Counted from the first letter of the stretch, positions 37,277 through 49,447 are shown. The stretch: 64,000 nucleotides of DNA from Ciona savignyi (GCA_000149265.1 CH002726.1:219213-283212), one strand, 5' to 3'. Notes: generated from the sequence alone by a model not told the origin. Translations and numbers: made by a program.

Positions 37277-37284
37277 TATATAAA
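37277..37284 (+). promoter_or_regulatory. TATA box of the Cys-Pro repeat protein gene
   Basis: TATATAAA lies 56 bases upstream of the ATG at 37333, which leaves room for a start site near 37307 and a short unspliced 5' UTR. Confidence 0.75.
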
Positions 37285-37332
37285 CCCCTCTAGTTCAGTT
37301 TACATTCACCACATTTTACTGGAAGCAACAAA

Positions 37333-39359
37333 ATGAAATTTCTAGCTCTACTTTTCTTCGTCAGCAGTGCTGCTTCGGCCGTTCGTGAGTTTTTAAAACT
37401 AATTATACAGAAAAAATTATTTATACTCTGACCTGGAAATTGGAAAAAGAACGATCGCCATCACGGGGACAGTCGTCATATTACCTAGGGTCGTAGGGTT
37501 ACCGTATCCAACCATTATGTTATGGGGATGGTATAAAAACTTTAGCACCTGTATTAGATATAAGTTGTTACTAATAACTGCCACTATTTAGATTTATTTC
37601 TTATTAAACGCAAATTTTTCAATGAAATATTGGCGTCACAGATTAAGCTGACCGGTTAAACAAATAATAAGGCCTTCATTAACCTATGTATGTTGCAGTG
37701 CCTTTTGCCCGATCACCCTACACACAACCATGTTCAAGACAACCTTTTTCGAGACAACCATATGTTTATCAACCTTATGCCCGTCAACCATTTGCCCGTC
37801 AACCTTATGCAAGACAGCCCTGGATAAGCCAGCCCTACACCGAACAACCGTGCTACAGGGGACCAAGTGTTCGACAGCCATGCTTTCCAGAAACCACACT
37901 CGACGAACCATGTATTCCAGAAACCACATTCGACGAACCATGCAATCCAAAATTCCTAATTGACGAACCATGCATGCCAGAAATCTTAATTGACGAACCA
38001 TGCATTCCAGAAACCACATTCGACGAACCATGCATCCCAGAAACCACAATTGACGAACCATGCATTCCAGAAGCCACATTCGACGAACCATGCATTCCAG
38101 AAACCACAATTGACGAACCATGCATTCCAGAAACCACATTCGACGAACCATGCATTCCAGAAACCACATTCGGCGAACCATGCATTCCAGAAACCAAATT
38201 CGACGAACCATGCATTCCAGAAACCACATTCGACGAGCCATGCATTCCAGAACTCGAAATTGCAGATCCGTGCCCAACACCTGAAATCGGATCTGACAAT
38301 TTCGAAAAACATCCAAGTCTACCTGGAATTATAGGTGGTGGTAGTCCTTTTTCCAGCTTCAGCCCCGATGAATTGGCGGTAAGTTACATATTTGGCTTGA
38401 TAACATATTAATCTTTTTTATATATAGGCTAAACACAGCTGCTTAAACGGGAAAAATAATACAAATTATTTTTTATTTCAAGTGCTAAAGATATTGGGAG
38501 AAAAGCACAAATTTCAAGGTTGGTATATAATTTTGGATCGTAAAAGAAACACATACTTCTTGGTCCACCACCGGTGACACTGACTTTAAAGTGTGTTTTG
38601 ACGAGATTTGCAGTTTTGAAACATTTTCGCTGCAATACACGAAACATTTATATTCTAAAAAAATAGGCAACTGGGTGGGACAGCATATGGGATAGTTCGA
38701 CCATAGGTTATATTGACTTCGTATCCACCGTCGGTTTACCGTAGCTATTGCAGTGGGTTGTTAACTGATATGAAGAATATTTAGATTGAATACATATATA
38801 TATAAAAGTTTTTGAAGATACCCTTTTAAGGACGCAACCGATTAATCAGTGACTGGTTTTGACCAAACATTGTGTACTGTAAATTGTCTTCTTATTAGGA
38901 TAGGATAGGATATTCATCTTTATCCCCGTGAATGGGAAAACCAAGGGGGTTAACACACGGGCAATCGTCAGATCACCTCGCGCCCATCGTCGGGTTACCG
39001 GAGCTATTTCAGTGTGTTGTATATGATAGACACGTTCCTTCAATTTGGTAGAACCCATTAATCCGCTGGGTTCAGGCAATGACCGTAAAGTGCCTTGCCC
39101 AAGGACACAACCGACTAGCTAGCGACCAGTTTCGGACCTTCAACCTTTCGATTGAAAGGCGACGCACTTAACCGTTAGAGTTAGACCAACGGGCCGGACT
39201 AATTAGTCCCACTAAGAAAGATTAAATTATTGTAATGTCAATTAACCAGTCTCTATATAGGCTACGCTGTTGGTTGATGTTTGACCATCAGCCAAGTCAA
39301 TACAACTTACTTGCTGTATATCAACTTCTCTAATTTGTTCCACTTTTCTGCAGGAATAG
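37333..39359 (+). CDS. Secreted Cys-Pro-Glu-Asp decapeptide-repeat protein
   Basis: Three exons, 37333-37384, 37699-38378 and 39354-39359, sum to 738 bases, 245 codons plus stop. Exon 1 encodes a signal peptide (MKFLALLFFVSSAASA). Exon 2 first has short RQP[FY]A-type repeats (about residues 25-70), then about 13 copies of a 10-residue unit close to PCIPETTFDE, and a tail ending SSFSPDELA. Exon 3 supplies only Glu and TAG. With one Cys and two Pro per decapeptide and strong acidity, the product looks like an extracellular, possibly cross-linked or cation-binding structural protein. I recognise no family. The TATA-driven, short-first-exon architecture suits a highly expressed secreted product. 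Function is unknown; a matrix, tunic or adhesive role is only a guess. Confidence 0.8.
37877..38270 (+). repeat. 30-bp coding minisatellite
   Basis: About 13 tandem 30-base units, core GACGAACCATGCATTCCAGA, in frame with the protein. Because 30 is divisible by three and the unit lacks stops, other frames are open too, which produces long spurious ORFs on both strands. Confidence 0.9.
38897..39192 (-). repeat. Cics-1-like SINE, near consensus
   Basis: Reverse copy starting with the TAGGATAGGATAGGATATTC tail, then CCAAGGGGGTTAACACACGG and CTTGCCCAAGGACACAACCG. It sits in the second intron of the Cys-Pro repeat gene. Confidence 0.88.
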
Positions 39360-39632
39360 CCTTGCGGTGCTTCGAGGATCCCACCATTTAACGTAGCCGG
39401 TGAGAATCCACATAAAACATAGAATTAGATCTTAAAAATAAATCGATGCGTTTATTTCTTCTTCTTTTCTTCTCTTTAGCTTCTGTCCAAAGACGAGCCC
39501 AAAGTGTCTCTATCTCATTAACATGTTGGGTTTTTTCTGTGTCAATTATAGGCAACTACTGGTCGCTTTCGCAATTTTTAAAACTTTTCCAATTTTCAAG
39601 TAATGTTCTGTGTGATTTCTCCTACTTTCTCT

Positions 39633-39638
39633 AATAAA
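39633..39638 (+). terminator. Probable polyadenylation signal (AATAAA)
   Basis: AATAAA about 275 bases after the stop of the repeat-protein gene; the first plausible signal in that exon. Confidence 0.45.
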
Positions 39639-39639
39639 C

Positions 39640-41839
39640 AAACGCTTGATAATTTTATTGACTCTTATTTAGAATACTTGGTTAGAATTCGAGATTCATC
39701 TGGAAAACAATAAATAAAAAAATAAGTAAATAACTTTTTGGGAACGGCCGTGCGGCGAATAAAATACACGAGCTTAGGTTGTGTGTTTGTGTGTGTAGGC
39801 TTTGGGCCACTGAGAAGTACGTCACTACGTAGTTTAGATCATGGTATCTTTGTTAAAAGACTGGGCTAAGTCGGAAGATGTAAAACTGCAATGTATTAGA
39901 AGAGCGTAGTTTAAGAGGAATATTATTAGCTGTAAAAAAGATATTATCACCGAAAGAGGCCAAAATGCGGTAAAATCTCCGTCAACGACCTTTGTGCTGA
40001 TGCGGATCCTATGAGAATTCCCCTAGAGATATGTTACTCTAAATTTGCCAATGCATATCTAATACCTAATAGCTAACAGTTTTAAACACGTATAACTTGT
40101 TGATTTTGTTTCTATTAAAATGAAACTTACAAACAGACTTATCACCGGTTTGAAAATTTAGGTTTTGAAGGATTCTCCGGAAACCTATTGAAGGTGGGTT
40201 TGTGGGTGACTATTTTTGTTCGTAATAAAATTCTTTGATTTATATTAGTTTTAAGTGTTTAACTTTTTTTTTCATGTGATAAAAGTGGATTATAATTATA
40301 AAGTCCGGCGTGCTTATATTCTCTGATCTGTCGGGAATTCTAGAGTAATTTAAATTTGGCACTGCATATCCAATACATATAATAACTCCAAAGAGTTTAA
40401 TGCAATTCGTTATTTTTTAGAATGAGGAGTTAAATCTTACTGACCAATTTTAGAGTTTGGTGTGACTTTTGGAAAGCGATTCAAGTAATAGGGCTCTCGC
40501 ATCGATTTTTATCATATTGAATATTCGCAGTGATTATTTTTTGTTTTGCTTTATATACTTCGTATTAGTGAATTATATTTGCTTTTATATTTTATATCAT
40601 CGTATTCCTGATTACATTTATAAAACAAATTGTATAAATAAAAACTTTCCAGGCGCGTTATATTGGTCGTTAAAGAGTAATCGGGGTTGAAACTCCTAGT
40701 TATTTTGTTGGAAGAATATTTCCCATGTACGAAGGGGCACAAAAGGGGCTGTCGATCAAAATCCTGCCAGAGAAACTCTTATTTACATTAAATTAAACCT
40801 CAAAACCCTTCAAAATTCCGCTTAAAAATTTAGAAATTTTGTTTGACCGGATTTTGAGTGACAACGCGTCCTTAAAGCAGACTGGTTAATGGTTTAAGTA
40901 GGTATATGTCCGTAATTCCCGAAAAACGGTTTAAAATAGATACGATCTTAACATGAATAAAAATGTCTTGTTAACCCAGAGAGCCATACCCACTTTTGTT
41001 TGAGGAAACAAAGTATACAAAATTTGTATAATATATTCAGACTTATATGGTATATAAATAGTACAGTTTGACACGTGATTGACATTATCTAGTGTAATTT
41101 TTGGTGTGCTTATTTAGCTTAGTATCCACCATATTTTGACGCGTTTTTATTCGATTATTATTTCAAATTACTCTGATCAAATTGTCGATGGTAAATATGG
41201 ATACTTAACAAATTGCGTGAAATAGTAAGTGCTATCTAAACAATAATCACCTCATGGATTTAGACGTACAATTTCGCTAGAACAGAATCAGAAGTCTCTG
41301 ACTTAAATAGAATCACTACGATGTAAAGATGATTTATGATAAGATGATTACTTCCGTTAGAGTTTAAAGATACTCTGACCACATATCCATCTCTACGTAG
41401 GTTAACTCCCGGAAGCCGGCGAACAGGTTTATGTTTCTTTATAGTGAGCGTACCCTGCTCACGAACCAGCTTATTGGAAATGAACCAACGGTCTAAACAA
41501 CTACACATATGCAGGTCCATCTTGCGATAAATTGATTATCAGCCACCTCAAGTGCTGTGGGTTATTTGGAAATAGTTTTTGTTGTTTCTTTAAAATATTA
41601 ATTAGTCGAATTGCAGTACCCCAACGCAGGACCATACAGGTTAAGAATTACGTTAAATTAATATTTTAATCTAAATTTATAATGAAAAGGTAATTACAGC
41701 AGTTGTAAATACAGAGTTACTTAACCCGTTCTTGTGAGTTGTATGTCGTTTCATTGTGTAGAATTTACCCTAATGCGAAGTTTCTTATAACATTTTATGC
41801 AGGTTTATATTTGTTAGTAACGTTATTTACTGCAATAAA
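39640..41839. other. Intergenic, nothing recognised
   Basis: AT-rich sequence with only short, non-conserved-looking ORFs. No tRNA, rRNA or repeat family was identified. Confidence 0.5.
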
Positions 41840-42790
41840 ATGTCAAGGCTTAACCTCACGACCGGCAATGTTTCTAATATTGTGGTTCCCGTGAATCGCT
41901 TCGCCAAACCAGAGTGGTATATAGCCGAAATATGCAACGTCATTGTCGTTGTCCTTGTTACGTGGATGGTTATCGCTATGGGCATTTACGGAATAAGAAA
42001 CGGCAAATGGCGCAAGAAAAATGATGCCACATGTATCCATGCAAGGGCAGTCTACACATCCCTTTTATGTGTGTACTTGTTTAGTTACATTGCAATAATT
42101 CCTGAACAAGCTTTAATTAACGTTGGCTATGGCGATTTAACGTCAATACCATGTAAGATTTCTATCGACATATTGATTGTGGGGTTTTGGCTCACTGTAA
42201 TTACCAAGAATATTTTTCTGTGGCTTAAACAACACTCTCTCTACCAACATCCAGCTATGTCGGAAATATACAGCACCTTGGTAAAAATTGCGAGTTATGT
42301 TTCCATATCGGTTATATGTATTAGCTTCATCGCTCACATGGCTTTATTTTTGAAAACTGTAAGATATATTTCTTCCGAACGCGGCTGCACATATATTCCC
42401 TCGACATCTCTGGAAGGGATAATATACGTTAGTTATGGAATTGCCGTCATTGGCGAGATCATCATGTTGTCTTTGTTTATCTACCCCCTTCTTAAAACCC
42501 ACTCTACAGCAAACGCCAATCGAATCTTGGCCGTTGTCAAGCGATCCGCAATCATCAGCGCCCTGTCTATTATATGTCAAACACTATACGTTATCAGCAT
42601 TACATTTCTACATTCAGTCACCCTTGCAGTAATTGCTAGCAACTCCATCTTGTTGGTTTACTTACTTATCCTAATTCTTTCATATGATTGCTGGAGAAAG
42701 ATTGTTACGTCACCGTTGTACTGCTGGAAAGAGAAAGAGCAAAAGACAATAAATCAACAAGGACCAACTGATGTTCTGCAAATCGTTTAA
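41840..42790 (+). CDS. Orphan seven-helix membrane protein, single exon
   Basis: An intronless 316-residue ORF starting at the first ATG after stops. The N-terminus has two N-glycosylation sequons (NLT, NVS) and no signal peptide. Seven hydrophobic segments lie near residues 28-52, 70-92, 104-128, 145-170, 190-214, 231-254 and 256-282, followed by a short hydrophilic tail with Cys-Trp pairs and Lys/Glu (YCWKEKEQK). The layout is that of a G-protein-coupled receptor, but I see no DRY after helix 3 (it reads WLKQHSLY) and no NPxxY in helix 7, so it does not fit a standard rhodopsin receptor. Lineage-specific chemosensory-like receptor is one option. Ligand and signalling are unknown. Confidence 0.75.
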   Translation: MSRLNLTTGNVSNIVVPVNRFAKPEWYIAEICNVIVVVLVTWMVIAMGIYGIRNGKWRKKNDATCIHARAVYTSLLCVYLFSYIAIIPEQALINVGYGDLTSIPCKISIDILIVGFWLTVITKNIFLWLKQHSLYQHPAMSEIYSTLVKIASYVSISVICISFIAHMALFLKTVRYISSERGCTYIPSTSLEGIIYVSYGIAVIGEIIMLSLFIYPLLKTHSTANANRILAVVKRSAIISALSIICQTLYVISITFLHSVTLAVIASNSILLVYLLILILSYDCWRKIVTSPLYCWKEKEQKTINQQGPTDVLQIV

Positions 42791-42886
42791 AGTTAAAACA
42801 AGTGCATCATCATTTTTTAAATACAATCTAAAATATTAAGTATATTATGGTGTATATTATGAATTGTTGTATTATCAGAAGCTTAC

Positions 42887-42892
42887 AATAAA
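42887..42892 (+). terminator. Probable polyadenylation signal (AATAAA)
   Basis: Lies about 97 bases after the stop of the seven-helix gene. Confidence 0.6.
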
Positions 42893-44983
42893 CACTATCT
42901 AAGCACTCCCAGTATATTACAGCGAAGAGCGGTCCCGGGATTCACATTGTCTATATATAAGATGACCAGTCATGGATCATTCCCGAATAACGATTCTGCA
43001 AGATTAGCGAAATATCCACCAACAGTCACCCTGTAACTCGATTTGACAGTTGACTTTAGTTTTAACCAAAATCGTCCAATCTGGCTAACACCTTTAGAAA
43101 TTTTACTTAATTTTTATCTAAGGAGCCACTTAAGCTTAATCGCAATTTGGCGTGAGTAACCATAGCGGAGCATTCCTCTCGTCTACGGAGCATAGTTTGT
43201 AATACGCATTTTAGAATAAAAAAGATACGTTTTGAATAATTTTAGCTAATTGCGCGTCGCTGCTGACACAGAGAAAAAAACTTTTTTTTTAAATGTTTGG
43301 GACTATTAATAAGATAATGTTGTAGTTATGCTATGGTACATTGTATTTCCGAGCTCCGCTTTAAAAAATGTCATAGGACGCTTTCACAAGATGTATTCGC
43401 TTTAGTTATGGAGCAACCCCATTGAGGGTAGTATGTGCCTATTTTTTACTTTTTTGAGGCCTATATGTACAATATAAAAATATTATAGTCGCAAGTCGGT
43501 GTTGTACTCCCCTCCATTAATGTTGTGTATATGTATATAAGGTATAAGGTATAAGGTATAAGGCATTTGCCGATTCACTTCTAAAAATGCCCTATGTTTC
43601 AGTAAGCCCGTTTACATGATGCATGCTCAAACGGATCGGATTAAATACCAAACGGATATGAAATGACGTCACACAAGTTTCAAATCTAATCGGTTAAGTG
43701 TCGCATTTACATGGCGCTATTTTTGTTTATTGTTTTTATAATGTAATTGGATTTGACTGCTGATGTTAATGTAGTAGGCTAGCCTGGTGGAATGTTACCG
43801 TATGACTTTTTGTTTTTAATTGATTGCAGACTTTAAAGAAATATTACTTTACCATCTCTTATATCATTTTGAGCTAAGCTCGTTCGCACCAGTCATGAAA
43901 AAGATAAACTCGTCCACTCTTTACACACTTACCCGAAGATTGCCTAAAACTTAAAGGACACGGATTTGCTTCGAAAATACAATCGACTATATTTTTTAAG
44001 TAATTGATAAAAAGGGGGTGATTTTGACATCATAAGCACTTTATACGGTTGAACTATTCCGACGCCCACGGTCATTACCTAATTTAAAGTCTTAACAGAA
44101 CCCGGTGATATGGCCGCCAGTCCCCAGAGAGTTATTTTAATTTGTGACGTCAAACGGCTGTTACGGTTCAATGAATGCGCGTGTTTAAAACACTGTACTT
44201 TTCGTTAATGTTATTGTTTTTTTCGGTAACGCCAATGTTCACAGACTTAACACCCGAGAGTCAAAACCTGCAAACGGTAAATCTCTGTACGCTTCGTTGC
44301 TTTCACACGCTTGAGTGCGCATTCAACGAAGATACAGCACACATCATATCCACTTAAACTAGTTAACCCTATGTCAGCAGTTAAAACCCGTCGCGCATTC
44401 TCGCTACAAGCGACGATTTGTCCAATTTTAAAACCGCCAAAAGCGGTGAAATAGCTTAGAATCAGATGGTTTGACTCGTTGTAAAAAAGTATGTTATATA
44501 TATAGTTTTTTTTACATTGTTGTGATTGTAAGGGTTAGATGCTGTAGAATCACGTTTAGGGTATTAATAACAATTATTTTTGTAGTATTCTGAATCCAAC
44601 TTGAATGCCGAATAGCTTCTACTGCACAACAGAATGTAAACAACCTTAAAATACTACCATAACTTTGTGCTCTGTTGATTAATTGCTTATATATTGCATG
44701 CGTACCGATTTTACCTTCCCGTTTAAAGGATTTAGTCATGTAATCGGAAACGGCATTTTAATATAACACTGCGCTATTATGTTTACGATAGCTAATTAAC
44801 ATAATTAAATCATGTTTTCTTTATTCAGAAATATTGAATTCATTACATAGTTGTTTAATAAGGTAATCGTATTTTGCGGTATAGGTGTTTTCGCAGAATC
44901 TGAATACTAATGTATTAATGTGTCTTTAGTACCATCACACAGTCGATATAATTGATTCATCATTTCAGATTGTTTTAGCCAAC
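42893..44983. other. Intergenic with a short heptamer satellite
   Basis: Mostly unannotated. Contains a heptamer array at 43537-43563 and an unproven 60-codon ORF at 44175-44357. The AG at about 44968 just before the transporter ATG could be an acceptor for a 5' UTR exon or for spliced-leader trans-splicing, which Ciona uses. Confidence 0.5.
43537..43563 (+). repeat. Microsatellite (TATAAGG)n
   Basis: About four consecutive copies of a 7-bp unit. Confidence 0.9.
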
Positions 44984-47900
44984 ATGCCCGAAAAATTAAA
45001 TAATCGGGGAATAACCCCCCCGGATGGGGGCTGGGGGTGGGTGATCGTAGGGTTTGGGATGTTTGTCCCTTCACTTTACGCTGGTGCTGTTAGATGTTTT
45101 TCGATATTCTACGACCCGCTTATGATGGAATATGATGTCAACTATTCCCAAGTGACATGGCTAAACGGACTCTTTCAAGCAGGGTATGGTGTCGGTAGTA
45201 AGTAATACTAGCACAGCTAATTTATAAAAATAAAGTTTGGCTAAGACTGGATACACACGCAAGCAACCACTCATGCTGACAGATGTAAAGTTCTTACTAA
45301 CTTTTTGTGAATTCAGCGGGACCACTTAAAACGCCTTGATAAGTTATAATCCGTAATCGCACACGATAAATTGTCATACTGCACCGTTGCGAATGCTGCG
45401 GCAATAAAGTATGTTATGACCTGCATATTATTTTAAAGTTCATTTCGATAACAAAACATGTGACCATTGTTTATACTTTATAGGAACCAATATTTGTTTT
45501 TTTTCGCGATTTTATACAGTATAAGCGCAAATATACACATTTTGACATTATAGAAGTTCACTGTAATTGTAATGTGTAACAACAAAGGAAGGTATAAACT
45601 ATTAGAGCTTACGCGGTTCTTATTACAGGTCTGACGGTGCCTATGCTGTACAAACATATCGACTACAGAACTGGAGTAATGGCAAGCGGTCTCGCTTCTG
45701 CTTTTTTCGTGTTTCTCTCTTCAAGTGTTAACAGCTTGATGTTTGTTCAACTTTGCTGTGGTTTCTTTCCAGGTGATTATGGGTTCCCTTTGAATACAAA
45801 GGAAAATATTTTTTGCAGTTTTTTCTCTTTTTTTCTACGTAATTTTTCCAAAACCCAAGAAGAATTCCCTTATTTTTTGACGTTCTTATTTTCGTCTATT
45901 TTTGTATACCAACGTGTATACTTTATTGATGAAACATAGATATCAGCTTTAAAAAGTTAACTCGGGAACCCGTTAGTTTCTAAACAAACGTTATACAGTG
46001 TATAATATACACTGTTTATAAAATATACCAAGTGTAAAGTGGTAACAAAACCGATTGTTTATGCATGCACTTGTACACAACATAAAAAAAAATAGTAACA
46101 CGCTTTTTTCCGAGGGTGGATAACGTAAGGCTTTAAAGAACTAACTTTAATGCGTTCAATGCCATCACCGTTCTTATGATGAAACCCGACTCTCACTGAA
46201 GTGTTCTTCAAGAAATACCTTACGAATTAAATCAACTGTTTTTGAAATTGTCTCCAAATATTTAGCATAATAATCTACCATAGCCAAAATGTGCGATTGC
46301 CATGCTTTTTTAAGTGCAATCTCCAAATCAGAGATTGTTGACCATCTATGTCGGGTGCCTCTAATTACTACAGGATAGCTTGGATCGCTTATAGCGCTAG
46401 GAACCCTAACGTTAACCCGAATCCTTTAAGCACTCCAATCGTTCCAAGCGATACTGTAGTAATTAGAGGTATGAGGTACCCTAAGATCTCTCTGCCCAAG
46501 CCTAAATCGTAATATTTTAATCTAATAGTAATGGTGTTTTGAGTGTGGATTTAGTTCAAGCAGTCCCCTGAAGCAGTCCCCTGAAAACACTGTCCTATTG
46601 CACCGACATATTGGATTGAGTTCTACTGTGTAGATACTTATACACTGCAGTATATTTCAGGCCTGTGCACCACAGCTATCAAGCTAGGCGTCTACAAAAC
46701 AGTCAACCGTTATTTCAAGGAGAAAAGAAATAGGGCAATGCAGACGCTGTGTTGCGGATTTTCCATTGGTGGTTTTGTGTACTGTCCACTTTACCAACAC
46801 CTCATCAGTACATTTGGCTGGAAAGGAGCTTTACTAGTAGGTTATACTAGATTTTTTTGTGTCGCAGTTTTCAATATCACAGTAATTGGACTTGGGCCAT
46901 TAAATCTTTAGATAATTTCCGGTCTTTACTTGAACATCATTGTGGTTGGAGCGCTCTTACGCCCCATTGTGCTTGAAGATAATCCGCCGACCAGCCACAA
47001 TAAGGAGCTAGACGAACGGTTGGTTTTAAATCAAAAATTTTTGTTTTGAGGATGTACGATCGTCTGACCGAATGGTTAGTGCGTTCGATACATATACTAA
47101 ATCACATACAAAATTACGGTCTTGGGGACGAACTGGTTATGGGTTTGAAACTAAGCCCGTTAAAAAAATGTTTTGAGGAATGAAAGGTCATGTGGCCGAA
47201 TGGTTAACGCGACTGAATTATATATCAATTACATACTTAAAAATAAACTGAGTGATGAGCCAATCTTGGTATCGAAACTGTGTCCGGTAAAAAATGTTCC
47301 GGGGAATATGGTGATTTCCCTTTGTACTCGTCATGACCCAAACATAGTAGGCTAACAACACATTTATACCATGCTGGCTGAACATTCGTGAAAACCACAA
47401 CATAATTTAACAGCGTCTTTCTGACTAAACGCACGTTACAAACGTTTCAACTATATCTATAAGCAGAGGATTATAAGATATTCATGTGTGGCTGGCTAAT
47501 CACCAAAGTGTGCATACCTATCGTGAGGTGGTTTTTTTCTGAAAAGTTCTACACCGATTTCGAACCGTCTTTAGGTCATATTTTTTTACTTTATGTCAAC
47601 AAATTTGCAGTGATGTCTACTCAGGTGATGATGATGATTTATCACGTTCTTCCTGTTCCGCTTGGTGGCGCATGTGGGATCTAGAGATATTTTTAAACCT
47701 GCGTTTTCACGTATTCAATTTGTCGTGGATCACGTTTGCAGCGGCTTTTTATTCGTCACTTACATTTCTGGTAGCCTATGGAAGGGAAGGTAACGGGTAT
47801 TTAATTGCTGTTGTTAATTGTGCATATGTCTTATATAGTAAACGGAAAGATATAAGGTGCCGTCTTAGATTTTAGACGATTAATTTCAGATATTCATATT

Positions 47901-49372
47901 TATTTCATATCATAAATAACTCATAATTAATTTTGACAACGACATACATAAATAAAACTTCAGTTATGCATGGCCCCTCGTCATAATAAGGTCGTTTTCG
48001 GCCACACAACCACCTAGTTAGTTAATTCTCACCGTTTTCCAGTGATGGGTTTAGACGGAACAAGCTCCTCCAGCCTCGTTTCAGCAGTGTCGTTCGGGGA
48101 ACTTGGTTCCAGAATAGTCTTCGGAATTTTCTTTGATCGATTCAGCAAAAGCAATCGACTGAAAATAGTGGTAAGAATCAGTATCGTTTATTTAACAGAG
48201 TGTATTTGTTTTATGTAGGGTGCTTTATAGCTTTTAAAACGGATTCAAGATAAACTGAAAGAACATGCGTGTTTATTAGGGGTAATATATTTTTATTTAA
48301 ATATCATTTTACCATAACAACATGCTTATGAGGTCTGTAAAATATATAATTTGGCTTGTAAGCAAGACTGGCGCACTAGAATCTTTGATATATAGAAGTA
48401 TATGCACATGCATTCCTTTTAATATTAGTAAATGTTCGAGGTAGGTCCCAATACTATACGAATACGCAGTGTATCGCACTCCTATTTGTTAATAGCGCTG
48501 GGAAACTGAACTATATTCTTTAATAAAGTCAGAATGCATGTACCGAAGCGACCTGGCTCAATCAACCTGACCGAATCTATAAACAGTTATAAGTTCGTTT
48601 TTATTATTTTTAACCTTTATTTTTTCAGGGTGTTATTTATGCATTCATGTCGGCTTTAATTTTCGCCATTCCATTTCTGACGAGTTTTATACCTGTTTTG
48701 GTTATATGTGCTCTTGTTGGCGCGGGTGGGGGCGGCATGGACGCTGTGTATGCTGTCCTGATAGTTGACACATTTAGCCTAAAAGAATTCGACGCCGTAT
48801 TTGCATACAGCAGTGTTGTCTGTCAAATTGCTGGCTGTGGTATTACCGTTCTCTTGGGTAAGTAAGGTGTTGGATCAAAATATTAAATTATGTTTTAAAA
48901 TACCAGCTTGTGATAGGAGAAGCGGGGAAGGAAAATACAGAGTTTTTAAATATTACCACAACCACTTAATACACCGGACTACGTTTGCTCCCTTACCATC
49001 CAAAATGTTTAATTAGTAAATTATTCAAACTACTGCTAGTGTGTGGAGTCGAAACCTTTCAAAAGTCGCCTGTTGAATTATACGTTAACGTAATAACCAT
49101 TTAGCCAACCCAATGAAGAAAATACAATATGAATCAAAATATTAAAATGTACATTCTTGTATATATAAATGTAGTTAACATGCGCTATGTTTTCAGGTTT
49201 TGCTATTGATATCTCGGGAAAGGTCTCCATCGTGTTCTACATTGGTGCAGTCTCACTTCTCCTGTCAACTGGTTTTATTTTGCTGCTGAACCGAATTAAC
49301 TCAAAGCACACTAAAACTTTAAAATCACAACAACACCAACCAGTTGGAAATCACTGTGACACAAGCTCATGA
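44984..49372 (+). CDS. Monocarboxylate transporter-like protein (SLC16, MFS)
   Basis: Eight exons: 44984-45197, 45629-45772, 46661-46836, 46912-47018, 47611-47789, 48043-48170, 48629-48857, 49197-49372. They sum to 1,353 bases (450 residues plus stop) with matching phases throughout. The protein begins near PPDGGWGWVIV, the SLC16 signature leading into TM1, and keeps the family's N-half helices (QAGYGVGS, GLASAFFVFLSS, CCGFSIGGFVY, FGWKGALL, GLYLNIIVVGALLRP), a short acidic central loop (YSGDDDDLSRSS) and a C-half with VMGLDGTSSSSLVSA and GAGGGGMDAVYAVL. SLC16 proteins move monocarboxylates or related compounds, often with protons, across the plasma membrane; substrate cannot be told here. 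The C-terminus is short. The donor at 47018 (GTTGGT) is weak and was chosen by phase; the 46836 donor (GTAGGT) was preferred over one four bases later for the same reason. Confidence 0.87.
46357..46469. repeat. Inverted repeat / hairpin in transporter intron
   Basis: The arms, about 46359-46388 and 46441-46468, share CCTCTAATTACTACAG and a diverged ATCGCTTGG-type extension, with a loop of about 52 bases. It could be a MITE relic or a cruciform-forming palindrome. Confidence 0.75.
47060..47290 (+). repeat. Two adjacent tRNA-like SINE relics (second family)
   Basis: Copies at about 47066-47165 and 47180-47290 each start with a box-A-like block (GACCGAATGGTTAGTGCG and TGGCCGAATGGTTAACGCG) and have a GGGTTTGAAACT or GGTATCGAAACT box-B-like block further on. 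They lack the Cics-1 core. A reverse copy lies near 59110-59220. Confidence 0.6.
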
Positions 49373-49410
49373 AACTTTAATACAAAAGTTTATATTTTTA
49401 AAAGCGAATT

Positions 49411-49416
49411 AATAAA
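49411..49416 (+). terminator. Probable polyadenylation signal (AATAAA)
   Basis: AATAAA 38 bases after the transporter stop codon. Confidence 0.65.
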
Positions 49417-49447
49417 CTAGACTTCTTTACAAAACAAACAAAATGTT

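Noticed and set aside
37684..38316. Long minus-strand and alternative plus-frame ORFs over the Cys-Pro repeat
   Set aside because: The 30-bp unit is a multiple of three and lacks stops in several frames, so these are shadows of the minisatellite. Only the +1 frame links to a signal peptide and to spliced exons.
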